NCBI GenBank assembly: GCA_902787715.1 | Contig: CADAHQ010000003.1 | Span: forward strand, 62,001 to 126,000 | Length of the DNA: 64,000 nucleotides | Source: an uncultured Lachnospiraceae bacterium | GTDB taxonomy: Bacteria; Bacillota; Clostridia; Lachnospirales; Lachnospiraceae | Reading direction: 5' to 3' | Shown: one piece after another, positions 36,441 to 45,304 of the stretch | How the letters are laid out: every line of letters starts with the position of its first letter | Position numbering within the stretch: the first letter of the stretch is position 1 | Program-made: the position numbers and the translations under genes | Notes under the pieces: generated by a model | What the model saw: only the letters and a program-made list of their open reading frames with translations | What the model was told of the DNA's origin: nothing | The model's database searches: none

Positions 36441-38456
36441 ATGAAAAGTACGGAATCTGTCACAAAACTGAAGGGCATCGGTCCGAAGACGGCCGAGGCA
36501 TTTCACCGCTTGCGGATCGATACGGTCGGCGAGCTTTTGGCGTACCTGCCGAAGCGCTACGAGACCTACGCGGCGGAGATTCCGGTTTCCGCGGCGACGG
36601 AGGGGCGGACCGCCACGTTCTTAGGCACCTTCGCGGGGGTTCCGAGTTCCGTTAAGACATCCCGCGGAAGCCTCTTGATTGGCAAATTCCGCGATGCCTC
36701 CGGCACTATCACGGTGCGGTGGTATAACCGTCCGTACCTGCGGAAAATGATTTCCGTCGCCAAATACGTCCTTCTTCGCGGCCGTGTTGCAAGAGATAAG
36801 AGGGAGCGCTATCTGTTGCAGCCGGAGATGTACACGCCGGAGCAGTACCGTGTTTTGATGAAGACACTTCGTCCCGTCTACGGACTTACGGCGGGACTTA
36901 CCACCAATGCCATTGCCAAGGCCGTGCGGGAAGCCCTTGCGGTGTGCGAGATCACCGAGAAGATTCCCGCGGGAATCCTTCGGGAGACCGGGCTGATGCG
37001 GTTAAAGGACGCCATGGAGGAGGCGCATTTTCCGAAGACGGAGGAGACGACGCGGGAAGCCATGCGGCGGCTTGCCTTCGACGAATTCTTCGGCTTCCTT
37101 CTCTCAGTCCGCAATCTCCGGGAGCAGACGGAGACGGTTCCGAACCGCTGTCCGGTGAATTGCGACGGCTTTTCGAAGGCGTTGCTTGCAAGCCTTCCTT
37201 ACGATTTGACGGGCGCTCAGAAACGGGCCTGGAGCGAGATTGCCGCGGACCTTCGGGGAACCCATCCCATGCAGCGGCTTCTGCAGGGCGACGTAGGCTC
37301 GGGCAAAACCGTGATCGCGGAGCTTACGCTTGCGGCCACGGCGGAAGCGGGGTATCAGGCGTGCCTGATGGTGCCCACGGAAGTGCTGGCGAAGCAGCAT
37401 TTTGCGGAGCTGGAGCGGCGCTTAGGCGGCCTCGGCCTTACGGTTTCGCTTCTTACGGGATCCACTCCGGCAGCGCAGAAGCGGGAGATTTTACGAGAGC
37501 TGGAATCCGGAGAAATCTCTGTTCTGGTGGGTACTCACGCGCTGTTCCAGCAGGGCGTTTCGTTTAAAAACCTCGGAACCGTGGTTGTGGATGAGCAGCA
37601 CCGCTTCGGCGTGGAGCAGCGCCGAGCGCTCTCGGACAAGGGCACGACGCCCCATATGCTTTTGATGAGCGCAACACCGATTCCCCGGACCCTGGCGATG
37701 ATGCTGTATGCGGATCTGGACATCTCCATTCTTGATGAGATGCCCGCGAACCGCCTTCGGATTAAAACTGCGGTGGTGGATGCCACGTACCGGCCGAAGG
37801 CCTACAAATTCCTTGCAGACCACATCGCAGCGGGAGAGCAGGCCTACGTCATCTGCCCGCTCATCGAGGAGAGCGACGGCTTGGACGCGGAAAATGTCAC
37901 CGACTACGCGGAGCGCCTTGCGGAAGAGCTTCCGAATGCGCGCATCGCAATACTCCACGGCCGCATGAGCGCGAAGGAGAAGACCGCGGTGATGGAAGCC
38001 TTCGCCGCGGGAGAGACGGACATTTGCGTGAGCACCACCGTGATCGAGGTCGGCATCGATGTCGCCAACGCCACGGTGATGATGATCGAGGATGCGGAGC
38101 GCTTCGGCTTGGCGCAGCTCCATCAGCTGCGCGGACGTGTCGGCAGAGGGGCGAAGCAGTCCTATTGTATTCTCGTGCAGGGAAATGACACCGCCGAGGC
38201 AAGGGAGCGGCTTTCCGTGCTCCTTACGGCCACCGACGGCTATGCCATTGCCGAGAAGGATCTCTCCCTTCGCGGACCCGGCGATTTCTTCGGAATCCGC
38301 CAAAGCGGAGACGAGCTTTTCAAGATTGCGGACCCGATTCGGGATGCGGATGTCCTCGGTATGGCAAAGCGCGCGGTGACGTCCTTAACACCCGCGGAAT
38401 ATGCGAAAGCCGTGAAGCTGTGTCTTGCGGAATCGAGGGAGTCTGTGGTATACTGA
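36441..38456 (+). CDS. recG: ATP-dependent DNA helicase RecG
   Basis: RecG remodels stalled replication forks and Holliday junctions. The 671-residue protein has the N-terminal wedge (OB) domain (KLKGIGPKTAEAF, LRKMISVAKYVLLRGRV), Walker A LLQGDVGSGKTVIAELT, the DEQH box VVDEQHRFGVEQR, the helicase motifs MSATPIPRTLAMM and STTVIEVGIDVANA, and QLRGRVGRG. The only reasonable start, ATG 36441, has no ribosome binding site: the preceding bases are the T tract and GCAAAG of the fakA terminator. Confidence 0.95.
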   Translation: MKSTESVTKLKGIGPKTAEAFHRLRIDTVGELLAYLPKRYETYAAEIPVSAATEGRTATFLGTFAGVPSSVKTSRGSLLIGKFRDASGTITVRWYNRPYLRKMISVAKYVLLRGRVARDKRERYLLQPEMYTPEQYRVLMKTLRPVYGLTAGLTTNAIAKAVREALAVCEITEKIPAGILRETGLMRLKDAMEEAHFPKTEETTREAMRRLAFDEFFGFLLSVRNLREQTETVPNRCPVNCDGFSKALLASLPYDLTGAQKRAWSEIAADLRGTHPMQRLLQGDVGSGKTVIAELTLAATAEAGYQACLMVPTEVLAKQHFAELERRLGGLGLTVSLLTGSTPAAQKREILRELESGEISVLVGTHALFQQGVSFKNLGTVVVDEQHRFGVEQRRALSDKGTTPHMLLMSATPIPRTLAMMLYADLDISILDEMPANRLRIKTAVVDATYRPKAYKFLADHIAAGEQAYVICPLIEESDGLDAENVTDYAERLAEELPNARIAILHGRMSAKEKTAVMEAFAAGETDICVSTTVIEVGIDVANATVMMIEDAERFGLAQLHQLRGRVGRGAKQSYCILVQGNDTAEARERLSVLLTATDGYAIAEKDLSLRGPGDFFGIRQSGDELFKIADPIRDADVLGMAKRAVTSLTPAEYAKAVKLCLAESRESVVY

Positions 38457-38615
38457 TTCTTATGATTGATGCATTGAAAACGCTGCATTTTACGCTGCTT
38501 TTCAAAGAAATTTACAAAAAAACCGAAAATTTCGAAAAAAACGCTTAGAGTTTTGCCGCGCATGCGGTACTAAGGGGTGTAAGAGGTTGATCAAGTCCTT
38601 GGAGGAGGCACGCTC

Positions 38616-39170
38616 ATGGATCCTGGCGAAAGCAGCTATCGCCGTTTTTTGGACGGCGATAACGAGGGGCTTCACGAAATCATCCGTGAGTATCATTACG
38701 GATTGATGCTGTATTTAAACAGCTATGTCGGGAATGTACACGTTGCCGAGGATTTGACGGAGGACACCTTCGCGGAGCTTGCGGTGCGAAAGCCGCGGTT
38801 TCACGGGCGGTGCCGGTTTAAGACCTGGCTCTACGCCATCGGCCGGAACATAACCTGCAAATACATCCGAAAAGACGCGAGGAACCGGTCGATTCCGCTG
38901 TCTTCCGCGGAGGACATCGCTTCGGAGGAGAATATCGAGACGGCGTACCTTCGGGACGAGCGGTCGCAGATGCTTCACCGGGCCATGAAAACACTCCGGA
39001 CGGAGTACCGGCAGGTGCTCATGCTTTCCTTCTTTGAGGAGTTAAGCAACGAGGAAGTTGCCATGGTCATGAAGCGGAGCAAACGGCAGATCGAGAACCT
39101 TTTGTACAACGCGAAGAAGGCGTTGCGCGCAGAGCTTGAGAGGAGCGGTTTTTCATATGAAGAGCAGTGA
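38616..39170 (+). CDS. ECF-type RNA polymerase sigma factor
   Basis: A 184-residue sigma-70 family extracytoplasmic-function factor. Region 2 reads YHYGLMLYLNSYVGNVHVAE-DLTEDTF with the RFKTWLYAIGRNI helix (region 2.4). Region 4 near the C terminus has the helix-turn-helix ELSNEEVAMVMKRSKRQIEN. The ribosome binding site TGGAGGAGG is strong. Its 3' end overlaps a small membrane protein by 14 bases, the arrangement of a sigma factor and its anti-sigma factor. The following membrane glycosylation-type genes are candidate targets. Upstream, 38457-38615 shows no clear promoter. Confidence 0.92.
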   Translation: MDPGESSYRRFLDGDNEGLHEIIREYHYGLMLYLNSYVGNVHVAEDLTEDTFAELAVRKPRFHGRCRFKTWLYAIGRNITCKYIRKDARNRSIPLSSAEDIASEENIETAYLRDERSQMLHRAMKTLRTEYRQVLMLSFFEELSNEEVAMVMKRSKRQIENLLYNAKKALRAELERSGFSYEEQ

Positions 39171-39540
39171 TGAAATGTATAGAAGCGTACTCGCGAAGGC
39201 AGAGGCGAAGAAAGAGCAGATCCGGAAGCGGAACCGTACGTTCCGCAGCGCCATGGTTGCATTTGCCTGCGCGTTGTTCGCATTTGTTCTGGGTGCCGGT
39301 CTGGAGAGACGCATCCGGCTTCCGTTTGAACCTACGGCAGCGGTTTCGATTACTTCGTCCGTAAATGCAGCGGAGTCGCCGGTTACCCCGTCCACGGGAC
39401 CGGGACGCGACGACCCTGCGGAAACGATGTATATCAGCGCGCCGGCGGCGGTAGCGGCAATTCCGCCGACCGTCATGGGAACCGTGGCACGGCCTACGCC
39501 GACACCGGCTCCCGAGACGCCGTCCCCCGCGCAGGGATGA
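39157..39540 (+). CDS. Small membrane protein, putative anti-sigma factor
   Basis: A 127-residue protein with a charged cytoplasmic start (about 1-30, rich in Lys, Arg and Glu), one membrane helix (about 31-47) and an extracytoplasmic Pro/Thr/Ala-rich tail ending TPTPAPETPSPAQG. It has no zinc-binding anti-sigma motif, so the role is inferred only from its overlap with the ECF sigma gene and its single-span topology. The tail resembles linkers seen in other surface proteins of this window. GAGGAG precedes ATG 39157. Confidence 0.6.
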   Translation: MKSSDEMYRSVLAKAEAKKEQIRKRNRTFRSAMVAFACALFAFVLGAGLERRIRLPFEPTAAVSITSSVNAAESPVTPSTGPGRDDPAETMYISAPAAVAAIPPTVMGTVARPTPTPAPETPSPAQG

Positions 39541-39590
39541 GAGAGAAATAAAAAAGGCATGGACTGCAGAACATGCCGATGGGAGGCTTT

Positions 39591-41840
39591 ATGCTGGGCT
39601 TTTTGTACATCCTGCTGAATGTGTTCACAGGGTTCGTGATTTGTTCCCTGGTGTTCCCGAAAGCAGCGTCATTTGCGCGCAGAACCTACTCCGGGGAGAA
39701 GATCGCTTCGACGTCGATTCTCATTTGTATTCCCCTCTGGTACGTGCTCGGTGCGTTCCTCATGACGTGGACGACGTATTTTGCGGCGTATCTCGCTGCA
39801 ATGTGCGGCGCAAAGGAGCCTTTGGGAGTCGCAGATGCCATCGTATTCCTTTTGTTTGCGGCAATCGACGGACTCGGGGCATATCGCCTGTACAAAACGA
39901 AGCGCCTTCGCAGAGTCGGCGCCTACATCAATCAGACCAATCCGGGTGAGCTCATGTTCATGGGCATCACTTTGGTGTTTGCATTCTTTCTCATGTGGTG
40001 GACGTTCTCGTACCAGAACGGTGTGTACCGCGTCGGCTACAGTGTTTTCAGTGATTTCGCGCCCCATCTGGGCATGATTCGTTCCTTCTCCAAGGGAAAC
40101 AATTTCCCGACGACCTATTCGCATTTTGCGGGAGAGGACATCAAATACCACTTTATGTTCCAGTTCATGGTGGGCAATCTGGAGTATCTCGGCATGCGCC
40201 TCGACTGGGCGTTCAACCTTCCCAGTGCCTTGTGCTTTGCCTTTGCCTTCTGGCTTCTGTACGTGCTCGCCGTAAAGCTTACGGGAAAGCGTGCGGTAGG
40301 CTATGTCGCTGCTGCGTTGTTTGCGTTCCGAAGCAGCGATGCCGTGTTCGACTTCTTCACCCATCCGACCCGGGCTACGTTAAAACTGGCGGACCCGGAT
40401 CTTTGGAAGCAGCTCGGGGGAGGTACTGACGGCGTCCTGAACCGTGATATCCTGGGAATGGTTGATCCGAAGAAAATATCCCGGGCCCTCCAGACGCAGT
40501 TCCGGGACGGCTCGGAATTCATCGGAACCACCACTCACGAGGATTGGGGCCTTTGGAACTTAAACGTCTATTGCAACCAGCGGCACCTTGCCATCGGTTT
40601 GTGTGCGCTGTTGATTCTGGTTCTTTTCCTGCTTCCGCTTGTCTTCTCGGCGGTGGACCGCGTGCGTTTCCGCATGACGGAGAAGAGACTTCTCATGCGG
40701 GCGGAGGATCCGGAGTATCAGATGTTCCCGATTGAAAAAATCGGGTATACGCTTCGCTACGCGCTCCTCACAAAGGAGGGATGGCTTCCGGAGAGTTACG
40801 TCCGGCCGGTTCTGCTCGGACTGCTTCTAGGCATGTGCAGCTTCTTCAACGGCGCCTGCGTCATCGGATGCCTGTGCGTTTTGTTCCTTCTGGCGGTTGT
40901 CGCCGACCACCGGCTGGAGTACGCCGTCACCGCGTTCATCACCGTGGCGTGCACCATGGGAGCTACGAAGTTCTTCATCGACGGCTCTGTGGTCGACGTG
41001 AAATACTATCCCGGTTTCCTTGCGGACCTTCGCACCTTTGCGGGTTCCTGGGACTATATCATGACCCTTTGCGGCATTCTGCCCTTCATTCTGCTTGCGG
41101 CATTCCTGCTTGCGGACGGCACCCGCAAATGGATCTGGGTTGCATTTACCGCGCCCTTTATCTTTGCATTCACCGTGTCGCTCACGATTGATATAACGGT
41201 TAACCACAAATACATCATGATGAGCTTAATGCTTCTCGCAGTTCCCGCAGCCCACTTCTTAGTGTGGCTTTTCGAGAGAGCGGGAGGCTGGCCGAAGATT
41301 GTCGCCTGCGCACTTTTGTTCGCTTTGACAATCACCGGAATCTACGACCTCCGCACGGTCATCCGGAAGAACGACATCAAACAGGGGCGGTTCTTAACGC
41401 TCTCTGAAGATGATCCGGTCACCGAGTGGATCTCGGAAAATGCAACCTCGCAGGACATTTTCCTCTCTCCGTACTACTCGCTGAACAATGTCGTTATGGG
41501 CGGCGCGATGCTGTACTACGGCTGGCCGTATTACGCCTGGTCCGCCGGATACGACACCCTTACGAGAGATCGGAAGGTGAAGGAGATGTACGAGTCGTCA
41601 ACATCCGAGAAGCTGATTACGCAGGTGAGGGAGAACAATATCCGCTTCATCATTGTCGACAGGGATGCGCGGACTTCCACCGAGTACAAGGTGAACGAAG
41701 CAGTCATTTCCATGACCTTCGAACCGGTGTATAACGACGGAAGCACGATTATCTACGATACGACCAAATTTCTGCAGCACACAATTCCGGACATTGAGTA
41801 CAACAATGACGGCGAAGCGCTGCAGGGCACGGAAGAATAA
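39591..41840 (+). CDS. Multispanning membrane protein, GT-C-like, related to DUF2298
   Basis: A 749-residue protein with about 12-14 membrane helices and a soluble C-terminal domain of about 130 residues. A loop near residues 165-205 has an acidic residue (YSVFSDFAPHLGMIRSF) and ends in GEDIKYHFMFQF. This parallels the DUF2298 loop of the protein at 42600 (GNGINYYYVSQY). Overall topology resembles GT-C glycosyltransferases that use polyprenyl-phosphate sugars, but no sugar donor can be named. I use ATG 39591 (GGGAGG five bases before) rather than 39573. The operon continues with a GT2 enzyme, 20 bases downstream. Confidence 0.75.
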   Translation: MLGFLYILLNVFTGFVICSLVFPKAASFARRTYSGEKIASTSILICIPLWYVLGAFLMTWTTYFAAYLAAMCGAKEPLGVADAIVFLLFAAIDGLGAYRLYKTKRLRRVGAYINQTNPGELMFMGITLVFAFFLMWWTFSYQNGVYRVGYSVFSDFAPHLGMIRSFSKGNNFPTTYSHFAGEDIKYHFMFQFMVGNLEYLGMRLDWAFNLPSALCFAFAFWLLYVLAVKLTGKRAVGYVAAALFAFRSSDAVFDFFTHPTRATLKLADPDLWKQLGGGTDGVLNRDILGMVDPKKISRALQTQFRDGSEFIGTTTHEDWGLWNLNVYCNQRHLAIGLCALLILVLFLLPLVFSAVDRVRFRMTEKRLLMRAEDPEYQMFPIEKIGYTLRYALLTKEGWLPESYVRPVLLGLLLGMCSFFNGACVIGCLCVLFLLAVVADHRLEYAVTAFITVACTMGATKFFIDGSVVDVKYYPGFLADLRTFAGSWDYIMTLCGILPFILLAAFLLADGTRKWIWVAFTAPFIFAFTVSLTIDITVNHKYIMMSLMLLAVPAAHFLVWLFERAGGWPKIVACALLFALTITGIYDLRTVIRKNDIKQGRFLTLSEDDPVTEWISENATSQDIFLSPYYSLNNVVMGGAMLYYGWPYYAWSAGYDTLTRDRKVKEMYESSTSEKLITQVRENNIRFIIVDRDARTSTEYKVNEAVISMTFEPVYNDGSTIIYDTTKFLQHTIPDIEYNNDGEALQGTEE

Positions 41841-41860
41841 GTTTAAAGGAGTATAGGCAA

Positions 41861-42610
41861 ATGAACACGTTGTACATCGTTATTCCCGCATATAACGAGG
41901 AGGCGAACATTGAGACCGTTGTAAAGGAATGGTATGAGGTGATTAAGGAGCGGAGCGAAGAGAGCCGCCTCGTGGTCATCGATGACGGAAGCAAGGACTC
42001 CACCTATGCAATCATGCAGAAGCTGGCGGAGACCATGCCGAAGTTCGTACCGCTCACAAAGCCGAACGGGGGGCACGGCGCGACGGTCCTGTACGGGTAC
42101 CGCTATGCGCTGGAACACGGCGCGGACTACGTCTTCCAGACTGATTCCGACGGACAGACCAGACCGGAGGAGTTTCCGCAGTTCTGGGAGAAGCGGGAGC
42201 AGTACCACATGGTTATCGGACACCGCAAGGGACGCCAGGACGGTCTGTCCCGCGTGTTTGTCACGAAGACCTTAAAGCTTGTGTGCCTTTTGTGCTTCCA
42301 CGTGCGGGTGAAGGATGCCAACACGCCCTTTAGAATCATGCAGGCGGAGTATCTGGAGAAGAACCTTAAGGTGATTCCGGAGAATTACAATCTGCCAAAC
42401 GTGGTTTTGTCGGTGCTCTATGCCAAGAAGAAGGAGCCGGTGCTCTATATTCCGATCACGTTCCGTCCCCGTCAGGGCGGCGTGAACTCCATCAACATGA
42501 AGAAGATCTTCAAGATCGGTAAGCAGGCGTGGAAGGATTTCCGCGAGATTAACCGCTGCATTAAGCGGAGCATGAAAGAAGAGAAGGAGAATACTACTGA
42601 TGAAGGCTAA
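41861..42610 (+). CDS. Family 2 glycosyltransferase, polyprenyl-phosphate type
   Basis: A 249-residue soluble GT2 enzyme similar to dolichol/undecaprenyl-phosphate mannose or glucose synthases. It begins TLYIVIPAYNEEANIE and has LVVIDDGSKDSTY, PNGGHGATVLYGY, the metal-binding acidic motif QTDSDGQTRPEEF and, near the end, FRPRQGGVNSINMKK. No C-terminal membrane helix is present, so it would act at the inner membrane face, charging a lipid carrier. Flanked by two multispanning membrane proteins, it likely supplies their donor. It overlaps the DUF2298 gene by 11 bases. The exact sugar is unknown. Confidence 0.88.
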   Translation: MNTLYIVIPAYNEEANIETVVKEWYEVIKERSEESRLVVIDDGSKDSTYAIMQKLAETMPKFVPLTKPNGGHGATVLYGYRYALEHGADYVFQTDSDGQTRPEEFPQFWEKREQYHMVIGHRKGRQDGLSRVFVTKTLKLVCLLCFHVRVKDANTPFRIMQAEYLEKNLKVIPENYNLPNVVLSVLYAKKKEPVLYIPITFRPRQGGVNSINMKKIFKIGKQAWKDFREINRCIKRSMKEEKENTTDEG

Positions 42611-45170
42611 TGAGAGAACTTCCCTGGCGATCCGGTTTTCGGTAGCCGCGTTCTTTTTCCTGCTTTTCTCCTACCTGGGGATGAAGTATCTGGGGTCGGA
42701 GGATTTTACGCATGTACTTCGCTGGTGGCTGACTCTGTTGGTCATCGGAGTTGCATTTCAACCGTTTTGCATCTTGTTGTTTAGGCATTTTCAGGACGGC
42801 GGATGGATGTTCGCAAAGACCATCGGTATCGCGGTAAGCGGATGGCTTTTGTGGTTCCTCTCGTCGATTCATGTCCTTAAATTCACCCGGACAAACTGCA
42901 TCCTGTGCGTCGTTCTTCTGTGCGCGGGAGGATTTTTGTTCTACTATTTCACCGAGGGCAGGAAGAACCGCAAGAACCGCATGACGGGGCTTTACACCCC
43001 CGACCGGCTCTGCTCCATCATGGCGGTGGAGACCATCTTCTTTGCATTCCTCATTTTCTGGTGCTACTTAAAGGGTATCTCCCCGGATGCCAACGGCACC
43101 GAGCGCTACATGGACTACGGTTACATGATGTCCATGTTCAAGTCGGATTACATGCCCGCTCCGGACATGTGGTTCTCCGGTAACGGCATCAACTATTACT
43201 ACGTGAGCCAGTACATGGCAACGTTTTTGACCAAACTCGCCGGTGTACCGGTATCCGTCGGTTACAACATCGCGATGATGATGCTTGCCGCGATGGCATT
43301 TGCCCTTTCGTATTCCATCGGCAACAACCTCATGCACATCTTTATCAAGGACCGCGCGAAGCGCAACTGGACGCCTTCGGAGATCGACACCATGCGGCAG
43401 ATCGGTGCAGTGTCGGAGGAGAGCGGAAAGCCTTTCTTCCGCCCGGTGATTGCGGGAACGCTCTCCGGCCTTGCGGTTGCCATCGCCGGAAATATGCACT
43501 ATCCGTTCTACAAATTCATCTACCCGAAGCTTCAGCGTCTCCACGGCGAGGACAGCACCTACAGCTACTGGTTCCCGGATGCGACGCGCTATATCGGCTA
43601 CAATCCCGACCGCGCGGATAAGACCATCCACGAGTTCCCGGTGTACTCCTTTGCCATCGGCGATCTCCATGCCCACGTGTTCAACATGATCTTCGTATTG
43701 ACGGTGCTCGCATTGCTTTTGGCATGGATGCAGAAGCGCAAAAAGGCCATGGATCTGGTTCGCATCAACGATGCGGTTCCGGTGCGGCCGCCGGTGCTTA
43801 AGGAAGTGTTCGATCCGATGCTGGTGCTGTGCGCATTTTTCGTCGGTTTGTTCCACATGACGAACTATTGGGATTTCCCGATTTACTTTGTGGTTTGCGG
43901 TGCGATTGTGTTGTTCTGCAACCTCATTACCCACCGGTTCCGCCTCTCGGCCATTATACTTACGGCTTACCAGGCAGCCATGTTCCTGGTGGTCGGATTG
44001 ATTGTCGCACTGCCGTTTACGCTTACGTTTGACAGCATTGCTTCGTCCATCGGCTTCTGCACGGGTGTTCATCACACGAAGCAGTTCCAGCTGTTAATCT
44101 TGTGGGGACTTCCGAATGCCTGCCTGTGGTCCTTCCTCGGCTTCCGCATCTGGGAGTTCCGCAAGGAGAGAAGGGCGCGCCGCTTCGAGCCGGTTCCGAA
44201 GGACGCATTGCTCGATGTCGAGAATGAGGAAAATTCCGAAGAGATTATCGGCGGAAGACACGGCTTCGGTGCCTTCCTCGGCAACCTCGGAATCTCCGAC
44301 CTCTTTGTACTCACCATCGGCTTGTGCGCATTCGGTCTGGTGCTTCTTCCGGAGATCATCTACGTAAGAGACATCTATTCCGGCGCCTATGTCCGTGCCA
44401 ACACGATGTTTAAGCTGACCTATCAGGCGTTTATCATGTTCGGACTGAGCATGGCATACATTCTCGTGCGTTTCGTGACGATGCCGAAAAACCGCGCGAT
44501 GAAGGCCATCGGTATTGTTCTTCTTTGCCTCTTCACCACGACCATCGGCTACTTCAATGAAGCCTACACGGCATGGTTCAGCGGCAAATACCAGTGCCTC
44601 GACGCCACAACCTTCATCCGCGATGACGCCAGCGAGGCCGAGGCGGATATCATCGATTACATCAACGAGACCTTCGATAAGCAGCACACCGTGCTGGAAA
44701 TGTGTGGTTTGAGCTACACCTACTTTAACCGCGTGTCCGCATTTACCGGTATGCCTACGGTTCTCGGATGGCAGACCCACGAGTGGCTGTGGAGAAGCTC
44801 GGGTACCATCGACCAGTATCCGGAGGTGGTAGATCAGAGACATAAAGATGTCATCACACTGTACGAATCCAGAGATCAGGCGGAAGTCAGCCGGCTCGTG
44901 GAGCAGTACGATATCGACTATGTGTTCATCGGTCTGTGCGAGCGCGTGGACGGTTATTGGGAAGTGTCCGACGCCGACATCCAGAACGGAAGATTCACCA
45001 CGGATGACACCTTTGTGGTTCGCGGAAAGCGCTGCAAGAAAATCGATCTTAATACGGAGATCTGGCTTAATCTGGGAGAAGTCGTTAAGCAGGAGACAGA
45101 CAAGAAGACCGGCGAGATTATCTACCTGATCAAGGTGAACCGGAATCTCACGGAGACTCTTTCGAAATAA
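42600..45170 (+). CDS. DUF2298 (YYY-motif) multispanning membrane protein
   Basis: An 856-residue protein with many membrane helices, of the DUF2298 family, named for an invariant triple tyrosine: here GNGINYYYVSQY near residue 200. Other family features are DANGTERYMDYGYM before it and HEFPVYSFAIGDLHAHVF further on. The C-terminal 150 residues are soluble and resemble the tail of the protein at 39591. The family is thought to act as GT-C-type glycosyltransferase, but its reaction is not established. The start overlaps the GT2 gene, so the products are made together, possibly as one complex. Confidence 0.85.
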   Translation: MKANERTSLAIRFSVAAFFFLLFSYLGMKYLGSEDFTHVLRWWLTLLVIGVAFQPFCILLFRHFQDGGWMFAKTIGIAVSGWLLWFLSSIHVLKFTRTNCILCVVLLCAGGFLFYYFTEGRKNRKNRMTGLYTPDRLCSIMAVETIFFAFLIFWCYLKGISPDANGTERYMDYGYMMSMFKSDYMPAPDMWFSGNGINYYYVSQYMATFLTKLAGVPVSVGYNIAMMMLAAMAFALSYSIGNNLMHIFIKDRAKRNWTPSEIDTMRQIGAVSEESGKPFFRPVIAGTLSGLAVAIAGNMHYPFYKFIYPKLQRLHGEDSTYSYWFPDATRYIGYNPDRADKTIHEFPVYSFAIGDLHAHVFNMIFVLTVLALLLAWMQKRKKAMDLVRINDAVPVRPPVLKEVFDPMLVLCAFFVGLFHMTNYWDFPIYFVVCGAIVLFCNLITHRFRLSAIILTAYQAAMFLVVGLIVALPFTLTFDSIASSIGFCTGVHHTKQFQLLILWGLPNACLWSFLGFRIWEFRKERRARRFEPVPKDALLDVENEENSEEIIGGRHGFGAFLGNLGISDLFVLTIGLCAFGLVLLPEIIYVRDIYSGAYVRANTMFKLTYQAFIMFGLSMAYILVRFVTMPKNRAMKAIGIVLLCLFTTTIGYFNEAYTAWFSGKYQCLDATTFIRDDASEAEADIIDYINETFDKQHTVLEMCGLSYTYFNRVSAFTGMPTVLGWQTHEWLWRSSGTIDQYPEVVDQRHKDVITLYESRDQAEVSRLVEQYDIDYVFIGLCERVDGYWEVSDADIQNGRFTTDDTFVVRGKRCKKIDLNTEIWLNLGEVVKQETDKKTGEIIYLIKVNRNLTETLSK

Positions 45171-45203
45171 ACTGCGGGGGATAACATACAGCAAGGCAAA
45201 AAG

Positions 45204-45240
45204 ACGCCCGGCGGAGAAATCCGTCGGGCGTTGTTCTTTG
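45204..45240. terminator. Terminator between the DUF2298 and CNNM genes
   Basis: A 12-bp stem with one G-T pair (45204-45215 with 45220-45231) and a GAAA loop. TGTTCTTTG follows on the plus side and CTTTTTGCC on the minus side, so it can serve both convergent genes. Confidence 0.85.
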
Positions 45241-45304
45241 CGCAAGTGTTTATAAGTTCCTGTCCGGTCGGCGCTTCCGGGATGCTTCCCTGCACCTGCA
45301 CCGG

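Noticed and set aside
38457-38615. An autoregulatory ECF promoter before the sigma gene
   Set aside because: No convincing -35/-10 pair or AAC-type ECF motif is visible in the AT-rich gap, so I did not call one.
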